From: Oscillibacter sp.
Lineage (GTDB): Bacteria; Bacillota; Clostridia; Oscillospirales; Oscillospiraceae
NCBI GenBank assembly: GCA_022791135.1
Contig: JAAVYM010000072.1
Coordinates: 1-64,000 of the forward strand
Reading direction: 5' to 3'
DNA length: 64,000 nt
This document shows, one piece after another, positions 56,229 to 64,000 of the stretch; the first letter of the stretch is position 1, and the number at the start of each line of letters is the position of its first letter. The position numbers and the translations under genes were made by a program. Under the pieces are notes generated by a model. It had not been told where the DNA came from and searched no databases. It saw only the letters and a list, made by a program, of their open reading frames with translations.

Positions 56229-57139
56229 ACCTGTCAGTCAATCTGGCCGGAGTCACCCTGAAAAACCCCGTCATCCCCGCCTCCGGGACCTTTGGCTACG
56301 GCCGGGAATTCGCGGAGCTTTACGACCTCAATCTGCTGGGTTCCTTCTCCTGGAAGGGCACCACCGCCCAGCCCCGCCCCGGCAACCCGCAGCCCCGCAT
56401 CGCGGAGTCCGCCGCCGGGATGCTGAACGCCGTGGGCCTGCAAAATCCCGGCATGGACGCGGTCCTCCGGGCCGAGGTCCCCAACATTGCCAGGCTGTTC
56501 CATGGCCCCGTCATTGCCAACGTCTGCGGTTTCTCCCTGGAGGAGTACACCGAGAACTGCCGGAGGCTGGACGGCGTGGACCAGGTCCAAATTCTGGAGA
56601 TCAACATCTCCTGCCCCAACGTCCACGCCGGGGGAAAGAACTTCGGCTCGGACCCCCGAAGCGCCGCCGCCGTGACCCGAGCCGTCCGGGAGGCGACGAA
56701 AAAGCCCGTCTTTTTGAAGCTCAGCCCCAATGTGACAGACATCGCCGAAATCGCGCGGGCCTGCGCCGATGAGGGGGCCGACGGCCTGTGCCTGATCAAC
56801 ACCTTGCTTGGCATGCGCATCGACCTAAACACCAAACGCCCCCTCCTGGCCAACCGCACCGGGGGCCTTTCCGGCCCGGCGGTGTTCCCAGTGGCGCTGC
56901 GGATGGTGTGGGACGTGTACGAGGCGGTCCGGCTGCCCATCATCGGCTGCGGCGGCGTGGACAGCGCCGAGGCGGTTGCGGAAATGCTGCTGGCCGGGGC
57001 CAGCGCCGTGGAGGTAGGGGCCGCAAACCTCCGGGACCCCTATGCCTGCAAGACCATTGTCGAGAACCTGCCCGGCGTGTGCCAGCGCCTGGGCGTAAAC
57101 AAACTTTCCGATTTGACAGGAGGAGCGCACCATGGCTAA
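56222..57139 (+). CDS. pyrD: Dihydroorotate dehydrogenase catalytic subunit
   Basis: [47 protein letters not shown]. Confidence 0.95.
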   Translation: MVDLSVNLAGVTLKNPVIPASGTFGYGREFAELYDLNLLGSFSWKGTTAQPRPGNPQPRIAESAAGMLNAVGLQNPGMDAVLRAEVPNIARLFHGPVIANVCGFSLEEYTENCRRLDGVDQVQILEINISCPNVHAGGKNFGSDPRSAAAVTRAVREATKKPVFLKLSPNVTDIAEIARACADEGADGLCLINTLLGMRIDLNTKRPLLANRTGGLSGPAVFPVALRMVWDVYEAVRLPIIGCGGVDSAEAVAEMLLAGASAVEVGAANLRDPYACKTIVENLPGVCQRLGVNKLSDLTGGAHHG

Positions 57140-57857
57140 AGACGTGATCATCGCACTGGATTTCCCCACCCGGGAGGAAACCCTGCGCTTTTTGGACCGC
57201 TTTCCCGCCGGGGAGAAGCCCTTTATCAAAATCGGCATGGAGCTTTTCTATGCGGAGGGTCCCTCCATCGTCCGGGAGATCAAGGCCCTGGGCCACCGGA
57301 TCTTCCTGGACCTGAAGCTCCATGACATCCCCAACACCGTCAAGCGGGCCATGTCTGTCCTCTCCGGCCTGGACGTGGACATGGTGAATCTCCACGCCGC
57401 TGGCGGTTCCGCCATGATGAAGGCGGCGCTGGAGGGCCTGACCCGCCCGGATGGCACGCGCCCCCTGCTTATCGCCGTCACCCAGCTCACCAGCACCGAC
57501 GCCGAAACGCTGAGGCGGGAGCTGCTCATCGAAACCCCCATGGCGGACACCGTCCTCACCTACGCCCGGAACGCCGCCGCCAGCGGCCTGGACGGCGTGG
57601 TCTGCTCCCCCCTGGAGGCGGCGCTGGTCAAGGGGCGCTGCGGGGAGTCCTTCTGCACCGTCACCCCGGGCGTGCGCTTTGCCGGCGGGGACGCAGGCGA
57701 CCAAAAACGAGTGATGACCCCCCGGCAGGCAGGGGTCAGCGGCTGCGATTACATTGTCATGGGCCGTCCCATCACCCAGGCGGAAGACCCGGTGGCCGCC
57801 TATCGCCGGGCGGTCCGGGAGTTTGTGGGCGAGGCCGGAACAAACATCGGCATTTAA
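57132..57857 (+). CDS. pyrF: Orotidine 5'-phosphate decarboxylase
   Basis: [45 protein letters not shown]. Confidence 0.95.
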   Translation: MAKDVIIALDFPTREETLRFLDRFPAGEKPFIKIGMELFYAEGPSIVREIKALGHRIFLDLKLHDIPNTVKRAMSVLSGLDVDMVNLHAAGGSAMMKAALEGLTRPDGTRPLLIAVTQLTSTDAETLRRELLIETPMADTVLTYARNAAASGLDGVVCSPLEAALVKGRCGESFCTVTPGVRFAGGDAGDQKRVMTPRQAGVSGCDYIVMGRPITQAEDPVAAYRRAVREFVGEAGTNIGI

Positions 57858-57917
57858 AAAGCTGCGCCGGCGGATTTCCCGGCGGTCTGGGAGTTTTACG
57901 GCCGGCTGACCGACGGC

Positions 57918-58367
57918 ATGGAGGGCGCCGAATTTCACCCCGGGTGGAAGAAGTCCGTTTACCCCTCGGAAGAATTTATCCGCACTTCTCTGGAAAACGG
58001 CGAGCTGTACGCCGCCCGGCTGGAGGGAACTATGGCGGCGGCCATGGTTTTGAACCACACCTGCACGCCGGGGTATGAAACGATTGCCTGGACCGTTCAG
58101 GCGGAGCCGGAGGACGTCTCCGCCATCCATGCCCTGGGAGTCCTTCCGGCTTGTCAGGGCAAGGGCGTGGCCGGAGCCATGTTCCGGGAAGCTGTCCGGC
58201 TGGCCCGGGAGGCAGGGCAAAAAGCCCTCCGTCTGGATGTGCTGAGCGGAAACCTCCCGGCTCAAAAGCTCTATACCGCCGCCGGGTTCCAGTACCGGGG
58301 GACCATCCAGCTTTTTTACGAGGACACCGGCCCTGCCGATTTTCTGCTTTACGAACTGCCCCTCTAA
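57918..58367 (+). CDS. GNAT-family acetyltransferase, apparently lacking a normal N-terminus
   Basis: IHALGVLPACQGKGVAGAMFREAVRLARE acetyl-CoA motif; upstream codons in frame with pyrF after its TAA. Confidence 0.7.
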   Translation: MEGAEFHPGWKKSVYPSEEFIRTSLENGELYAARLEGTMAAAMVLNHTCTPGYETIAWTVQAEPEDVSAIHALGVLPACQGKGVAGAMFREAVRLAREAGQKALRLDVLSGNLPAQKLYTAAGFQYRGTIQLFYEDTGPADFLLYELPL

Positions 58368-58478
58368 GAATTTGTTTCCACAGCCGCTGAACGCTGCTTG
58401 CGCGGGCCTTTTCCCGTCCATGCGGCTTCCCCGGCTTTGATACCGATTCAAAATCCCATCTTGGAAAGGAGTTTGCAC

Positions 58479-59123
58479 ATGACCCGTGAACAAACCATCG
58501 CCCACGACCTTTTATCCATCGGCGCGGTCTTCCTTCGCCCGGACGAACCCTTCACCTGGGCCAGCGGCATCAAAAGCCCCATCTACTGCGACAACCGCCT
58601 GACCCTCACCGCTCCGGAGGTCCGCACCCACGTGGAAGAGGGCCTGGTGGACCTGATCTGCAAGCACTATCCCAGCGTGGAGGTCCTCATGGGCACCTCC
58701 ACCGCCGGTATCGCCCACGCCGCCATCGTGGGCCACCTCATGGGACTGCCCATGGGCTACGTCCGCTCCAGCGGCAAAGACCACGGCCGCCAAAACCGCA
58801 TCGAGGGGAAACTGAACCCCGGTGCGCGGGTTGTAGTGGTGGAGGACCTGATCTCTACAGCGGGAAGCTGCATCGACGTGGTGGAGGCCCTGCGGGAAGC
58901 CGGGGCGGAGGTGCTGGGCATCGCGTCCATCTTCACCTACGGCCTGCAAAAAGGCCTGGAGCGCCTGGCTGCAGCCAAGGTGCCCAACCACAGCCTGTCC
59001 AATTTCGACGCCGTGTGCGAAATAGCCGCAGCAGAGGGGACCATCCGGCCTGAGGACATCGAGCGGCTGAAAAAGTTCCGGGCAAATCCCTCCGACGAGA
59101 GCTGGATACAGGGGGCATCCTGA
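58479..59123 (+). CDS. pyrE: Orotate phosphoribosyltransferase
   Basis: [29 protein letters not shown]. Confidence 0.95.
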   Translation: MTREQTIAHDLLSIGAVFLRPDEPFTWASGIKSPIYCDNRLTLTAPEVRTHVEEGLVDLICKHYPSVEVLMGTSTAGIAHAAIVGHLMGLPMGYVRSSGKDHGRQNRIEGKLNPGARVVVVEDLISTAGSCIDVVEALREAGAEVLGIASIFTYGLQKGLERLAAAKVPNHSLSNFDAVCEIAAAEGTIRPEDIERLKKFRANPSDESWIQGAS

Positions 59124-59181
59124 CGGATTGCCGGTCAAAACAGGCTCCAACGCAGCTGTTTATCTCAGAAAGGAGTTTTTC

Positions 59182-60102
59182 ATGCCCAGAAATATCATCG
59201 ACGTCACGGATCTCACCGTAGAGGAAATCAACGAACTCATCGCCACAGCCGAAGACATCCTTGCCAACCCCGCCAAGTATCAAAATGCCTGCTCCCACAA
59301 GCAGTTGGCCACCTTGTTCTTTGAACCCTCCACCCGCACCCGCCTTTCCTTTGAGTCTGCGATGCTGGCCCTGGGCGGAAGCGTCCTGGGATTTTCCGAG
59401 GCGGCCTCCAGCTCCACCGCCAAGGGCGAGACCGTGGGAGATACCGTCCACACCGTCAGCTGCTATGCCGACATCATCGCTATGCGTCATCCCAAGGAGG
59501 GCGCGCCCTATGCCGCTGCTCAGTTCAGCGAGGTCCCCATCATCAATGCCGGGGACGGCGGCCACAACCACCCTACCCAGACCCTGACGGACCTTTTGAC
59601 TATCCACCGGGAAAAGGGGCGGCTGGACCACTTCACCATCGGTTTTTGCGGGGACCTGAAATTCGGCCGGACGGTCCACTCCCTGGTCAACGCCCTCAGC
59701 CGCTATGCGGGCATCCGCTTCGTGCTCATCTCCCCCCAGGAGCTGAAGCTTCCCCGCTACGTGAAGGAGGAGGCCCTGAAAAAACACGGCATCCCCTATG
59801 AGCAGACGGACAGTCTGGATGCAGTAATTCCGGAACTGGATATTCTCTATATGACCCGGGTGCAGAAGGAGCGCTTTTTCAACGAGGAGGACTACCTCCG
59901 CCTGAAAGACAGCTATATCCTCACCCCGGAAAAGCTGGAACCGGCCAAGGCGGACCTGTCCATCCTCCACCCCCTGCCCCGGGTGAACGAAATCGCCGTG
60001 GCCGTGGACAAGGACCCTCGGGCCGCCTACTGGAAGCAGGTGAAAAACGGCAAATTCATCCGCATGGCGCTGATTTTAAAGCTGCTGGACATCCGCGTCT
60101 GA
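59182..60102 (+). CDS. pyrB: Aspartate carbamoyltransferase catalytic subunit
   Basis: [38 protein letters not shown]. Confidence 0.96.
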   Translation: MPRNIIDVTDLTVEEINELIATAEDILANPAKYQNACSHKQLATLFFEPSTRTRLSFESAMLALGGSVLGFSEAASSSTAKGETVGDTVHTVSCYADIIAMRHPKEGAPYAAAQFSEVPIINAGDGGHNHPTQTLTDLLTIHREKGRLDHFTIGFCGDLKFGRTVHSLVNALSRYAGIRFVLISPQELKLPRYVKEEALKKHGIPYEQTDSLDAVIPELDILYMTRVQKERFFNEEDYLRLKDSYILTPEKLEPAKADLSILHPLPRVNEIAVAVDKDPRAAYWKQVKNGKFIRMALILKLLDIRV

Positions 60103-60117
60103 GAAAGGGGAGCATTC

Positions 60118-60549
60118 ATGAACATTGACAGCATTCAAAACGGCGTCGTCCTGGACCACATCCAGGCGGGCAAGAGCATGGACATCTATAAATACCTCCA
60201 CTTAGATCAGCTTGACTGCTCCGTGGCCATCATCAAAAACGTCCGCAGCGGGCGCCTGGGGAAAAAGGACATCATCAAAATCGACTCTCCCCTGGACGTG
60301 GACGTGGATGTGCTGGGCTATATCGACGACAAAATCACCGTCAACATCATCCGGAACGGGGTACGGGTGGAAAAGCGCCGTCTGGAACCACCCAAGAAGC
60401 TGGTGAACATCATCCGCTGCAAAAACCCCCGGTGCATCACAGTGGCGGAGTCCCAGCTGGACGCCATCTTTCTCCTCAGCGACTCGGAGCGCCACATTTA
60501 CCGCTGCGCCTACTGCGACACCGCCAAAGGGAAGAAGAAAAACCTGTGA
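60118..60549 (+). CDS. pyrI: Aspartate carbamoyltransferase regulatory subunit
   Basis: Zn-binding CKNPRCITVAE...YRCAYCDT. Confidence 0.94.
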   Translation: MNIDSIQNGVVLDHIQAGKSMDIYKYLHLDQLDCSVAIIKNVRSGRLGKKDIIKIDSPLDVDVDVLGYIDDKITVNIIRNGVRVEKRRLEPPKKLVNIIRCKNPRCITVAESQLDAIFLLSDSERHIYRCAYCDTAKGKKKNL

Positions 60550-60594
60550 GGGGCCTTTCTTGCACCCGGCCGGATTTTGTGCTATTATTCAGAC

Positions 60595-61116
60595 ATGGAA
60601 CGTTATGAATTGATACACTCCCGCCGGAAAACCCTGGCGCTGGAGATCACCGGGGAGGGCCGCCTGCTGGTTCGCGCGCCCCTGCGCTGCTCCCAGGCGC
60701 GGATTGACGCCTTCGTCGCCGCGCATGCCGCCTGGATCGAAACCCACCTGGCCCGCCAGCGCCAGCGGGCCGCCCAGCGCCCTCCCGCCCCCACGGCGGC
60801 GGAGATCGCCGCCCTGAAGGCCCGCGCCCAGGTGGAACTGCCGCCTAAAATTGCCGGCTGGAGCAAAAAAATGGGCGTAACTCCCACTGGCTTCAAAGTC
60901 ACCACAGCCCGGAAGCGGTACGGAAGTTGCAGCGGGAAAAACAGCCTGTGCTTTTCCTGCTTCCTGATGAATTGCCCGGAGGAGGCTGTGGAGCTGGTGG
61001 TGGTCCATGAGCTGTGCCATATTCTGGAGAAAAATCATGGACCCGGGTTCTACGCGCTGCTGGAGCGATACCTGCCGGACTGGCGGGAGCGGAAGCGAAA
61101 GCTTGCCATGATTTAG
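60595..61116 (+). CDS. M48-type/YgjP-like metallopeptidase
   Basis: KRYGSCSGKNSLCFSCFLMNCPEEAVELVVVHELCHILEKNHGPGFYALL (HELCH). Confidence 0.9.
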   Translation: MERYELIHSRRKTLALEITGEGRLLVRAPLRCSQARIDAFVAAHAAWIETHLARQRQRAAQRPPAPTAAEIAALKARAQVELPPKIAGWSKKMGVTPTGFKVTTARKRYGSCSGKNSLCFSCFLMNCPEEAVELVVVHELCHILEKNHGPGFYALLERYLPDWRERKRKLAMI

Positions 61117-61191
61117 GAGGACTCCCTGCAAGCCAATGTCTGCCACAAAAAAGCCTATGGGCTAAACATGTTTTAATAATGGAGGTCGCGC

Positions 61192-61896
61192 ATGAAAACA
61201 CGCAATCTTGCGGAGCTGCTGAAAGGCAATCCCTACCCCGGGCGGGGCATCGTTTTGGGGCGGAGCGCCGGCGGGTCCTCCGCCGTCGTGGTTTACTTCA
61301 TCATGGGCCGGAGCGAAAACTCCCGAAACCGGGTCTTCGTCCCCACGGAGGACGGCATCCGTACCCAGGCCCACGACCCCGCCAAAATGACGGACCCCAG
61401 CCTCATCATCTACCATCCCGTCCGTCAGGCAGGCCGGGAGCTGATTGTCACCAACGGTGACCAGACCGACACCATTCGGGACTATATCCTGCAGGGCCGG
61501 ACCTTTGCCGAGGCCCTGAAAACCCGGACCTTTGAGCCGGATGAACCCAACTACACCCCCCGCATCTCCGGCCTGCTCAGCCCCGACGGCAGCTTCCATC
61601 TCTCCATCCTCAAAAGCGCCGAGGGGAACCCGGCCTGCTGCTGCCGGCACTTCTACCACTACGACGCTCCTATCCCCGGCGAGGGCCGGTTTATCCACAC
61701 CTACATGGGCGACGGGAATCCCCTGCCCTCCTTCGAGGGAGACCCGGAACGGGTGGCCCTGGACGCCGAAACCCCGGAGGCCCTGGCCGGTCAGGTCTGG
61801 GAGGCTCTGAACGCGGAAAACAAAGTATCCCTGTTCGTCCGCTTCGTAAACCTGGCGGATGGCAGCTGCCAGGACGTGATCCGCAACCGGTACTGA
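61192..61896 (+). CDS. IMP cyclohydrolase (PurO-like)
   Basis: NPYPGRGIVLGRSAGGSSAVVVYFIMGRSENSRNRVF; TNGDQTDTI; YTPRISGL. Confidence 0.88.
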   Translation: MKTRNLAELLKGNPYPGRGIVLGRSAGGSSAVVVYFIMGRSENSRNRVFVPTEDGIRTQAHDPAKMTDPSLIIYHPVRQAGRELIVTNGDQTDTIRDYILQGRTFAEALKTRTFEPDEPNYTPRISGLLSPDGSFHLSILKSAEGNPACCCRHFYHYDAPIPGEGRFIHTYMGDGNPLPSFEGDPERVALDAETPEALAGQVWEALNAENKVSLFVRFVNLADGSCQDVIRNRY

Positions 61897-61988
61897 GAGC
61901 TTGCTCTGGCAACGGAAGTCCGGATTTTAAAATTGGCGAGGCGCCGGCGGAAAACCAGTTTTTCTCCGGATTCTCCGCCTTACATGCA

Positions 61989-62021
61989 GCCGCCGCCCCT
62001 TTTTAAGGGGCGGCGGTTTTT
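61989..62021. terminator. Terminator between convergent genes
   Basis: ccgccgccccttt-ttaaggggcggcgg followed by tttttgc. Confidence 0.85.
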
Positions 62022-62031
62022 GCGCTCAGAT

Positions 62032-62541
62032 TCAGATTTTCCGGTAAACCATCTCGGCAAACTGGCCGTACCGCCGCACTTCCTCCAGGCAAAAGCGGCA
62101 ACGGGACTCCCGCCGGGGGAACAACGGAATGCCATCGCCCAGCAGCACGGGGGCTATCTGCACCACCATGTGGTCCACCAGCTCCCGGTCCAGCAAGGAC
62201 GCCAGAATCGCCCCTCCCCCCAGTACCCAGATGTTCTTTTCCCGCTCCAGGCCCTCCACAAACACCGCCGGATCCCCGCTGACGGCCGTGAAGCCCTTTT
62301 GACTCAGCGGACGGTGGGTAAAGACGTAATTCTCCGTGGTGGGGTAGATCGCCGCCGGGTCCCCCGCCGCCGCCACCGCCTCGAAGGTGCGCCGCCCCAT
62401 GAGGGCTATGTCCATCTGCGCATAGAATCCGGCGTAACCGGTCTCCTCCGCCGCGCCGGTTTCCTCCAGCCAATCCAGCTCATGGCCCCTTCCGGACAGG
62501 TATCCGTCCAGGGTGACGCAGCCGTAAAAAAAGACGCTCAC
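62032..62541 (-). CDS. Dihydrofolate reductase/RibD C-terminal-like protein (GTG start)
   Basis: FFYGCVTLDGYLSGRGHELDWLEE...DIALMGRRTFEA...IWVLGGGAILASLLD. Confidence 0.85.
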   Translation of the reverse strand: MSVFFYGCVTLDGYLSGRGHELDWLEETGAAEETGYAGFYAQMDIALMGRRTFEAVAAAGDPAAIYPTTENYVFTHRPLSQKGFTAVSGDPAVFVEGLEREKNIWVLGGGAILASLLDRELVDHMVVQIAPVLLGDGIPLFPRRESRCRFCLEEVRRYGQFAEMVYRKI

Positions 62542-62569
62542 CAAGACACCTCCTGTCGTTTTCCAAAGG

Positions 62570-62987
62570 TTAAACTTCCAGGCAGCCGCCGTGATAGCAA
62601 AGCCAGCGGCGGCTGCCAAGCCGTTTTAGCCGTTCCAGGGATTTTGACGCCTCCTCTATGTCCATGCAATACTCTGGGTTCGCCACCGCCAGCGCCCCTT
62701 CTTCCACAACCGCCGCATCTCCGGCAACCAGGAATCCGCCGTCCAGCGCCCGGATGGAAATGTGCCCCGGCGTGGTCATCGTCCTGGTGGGTCAGGACCA
62801 GTTTTGTCAGGCGCTCCGGCAGGATGCTGCGGGAACGAAGCTCCGCTTCCAGCTGCTCCAAGGAGCCAGGGTAGCCACAGTCAACCAAAACCGTGTCCCC
62901 CTCCCCGAACAGGAGAACCGGATGCACGCATTGCTCCATCCCATCCCAGGCGTAGCGCAGGCTTAAAAGAAGATACGGCTGATCCAT
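62570..62987 (-). pseudogene. Metallo-beta-lactamase-fold hydrolase with internal out-of-frame deletion
   Basis: N-terminal frame ends at LTHQDDDHAG, C-terminal part TPGHISIRALDGGFLVAGDAAVVEEG... lies in another frame; middle of the domain is absent. Confidence 0.75.
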
Positions 62988-63182
62988 CGTCCAGCCCTCC
63001 CAAATCCATAGTGGTTTTTCGATTTTACCACAGCTCCCCCTGGGATGCAAGACTCCTGGAGAGACCGGCAGGGCTTCCCAGAAAAAAGGGGAGATTTTCC
63101 GTTTTACCCTTCCCTCCGGCGGGCGGGTGCGGTATACTGAAGAAGGATACCAAAGCGCCCTTGAGGCGGAACGGAGGAAGTC

Positions 63183-64000
63183 ATGGAACAGCTCTATCAG
63201 GCGATGTCAGACGCCTTCCAAGAGGAGGCCTTCTTGCACAAGCTGGCCCGGAACCCAGCCGATGCCGCCGCGCTCTTTGATGGCGTGGACTGGGCGGAGC
63301 GCCTGGCCCCGCTGCTGCCTATGACGGCGCGCATCCGCTGCCGGGAGGCCCTGAAGTGCCTCCGGCCCCTGCTTCAGGCCGTCGCCCCCGAGCCGGAGGA
63401 GGGCTGGGCGCGTTATGCCTATCAGGTGGCATCCTCCCTTCTCTACCCCAGGGACGATTCCACCCACTCCCCCGCCCAGCGGGACGGGGCGCTGTGCTGC
63501 CTGCAATTTCTCCGAACGCTGCTGGACGCGGAGCGGGAAGCGTTGCCCTTTGATTTCTGGTTGGACTTCGATTTTTGCTCCGAGGAGGAGATCCGGAGCA
63601 GCGCCGCCGGCGAGGAGTACCGCCAGTTCCTCCGCCGCTGGAGGGAGGAGTACGTCTACGAGCTACTGCGCCTGGGGCGGGAAGAGACCCCCTTCCGCAC
63701 CATGGAGCACATCGCCGGGGTCCACCATGTGTCCATGATGGTCTCCCGGGCCTTTAAGGCCGGGGGCGGAAAAATTGACCTGTGCCTGATCTCCGGCGCC
63801 GCAGCCGGGCACGACATCGGCAAATTCGGGTGCAGGCCCGGGGAGCGGGTCCCTTACCTTCACTATTATTATACAGACCAGTGGTTTTCCTGGCGGGGAC
63901 TGGGCGCCCTGGGGCGCATCGCCGCCAACCACTCTGTCTGGGATTTGGAGTTGGAGAACCTCTCCTCCGAGTCGTTGGTGCTGGTGTACGCCGACTTCCG
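63183..64000 (+). CDS. HD-domain protein (truncated by window end)
   Basis: IAGVHHVSMMVSRAFKAGGGKIDLCLISGAAAGHDIGKFG. Confidence 0.75.
   Translation, partial: MEQLYQAMSDAFQEEAFLHKLARNPADAAALFDGVDWAERLAPLLPMTARIRCREALKCLRPLLQAVAPEPEEGWARYAYQVASSLLYPRDDSTHSPAQRDGALCCLQFLRTLLDAEREALPFDFWLDFDFCSEEEIRSSAAGEEYRQFLRRWREEYVYELLRLGREETPFRTMEHIAGVHHVSMMVSRAFKAGGGKIDLCLISGAAAGHDIGKFGCRPGERVPYLHYYYTDQWFSWRGLGALGRIAANHSVWDLELENLSSESLVLVYADF

Noticed and set aside
1-64000. CRISPR arrays, rRNA genes, IS transposases
   Set aside because: No regularly spaced direct repeats, rRNA signatures or transposase-like ORFs seen in the window.

Overview
High-GC Firmicutes chromosome segment. Gene content (SpoVAF/GerA-type spore germination protein, SCIFF peptide plus maturase, 4-hydroxybutyryl-CoA dehydratase) suggests a spore-forming Oscillospiraceae-like Clostridia member; this taxonomy is inferred. 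Main blocks: 4-hydroxybutyryl-CoA/crotonyl-CoA genes (1-3.7 kb); ECF sigma/anti-sigma operon (4.2-6.6 kb); DUF3169 plus XRE regulator pair with palindromic operators (6.8-7.9 kb); addBA (12.1-19.0 kb); a compact, apparently intact one-operon phage-particle cluster with PBSX-like gene order (19.46-32.13 kb) that has packaging, capsid and contractile-tail genes but no recognisable integrase, replication, lysis or normal-length tape-measure gene; three tRNA-Leu genes; sirtuin, ArsC/Spx-like and YihY genes; a possible structured RNA at 35.1 kb; spoVAF-like gene; ferredoxin; SCIFF locus; an S24 repressor with a divergent operator-flanked promoter beside tRNA-Tyr/Thr and a small sigma-like gene; HPr; uvrC; sod; a pyrCKDF-EBI operon; purO-like IMP cyclohydrolase; and a metallo-beta-lactamase-fold pseudogene. 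The best candidate for an undescribed system is the 12.7-kb particle locus (domesticated prophage or gene-transfer-agent-like). Secondary candidates are the 35.1-kb RNA element, a three-copy structured repeat, and the S24-repressor/sigma-like switch. All assignments come from reading the sequence; no database search was run.
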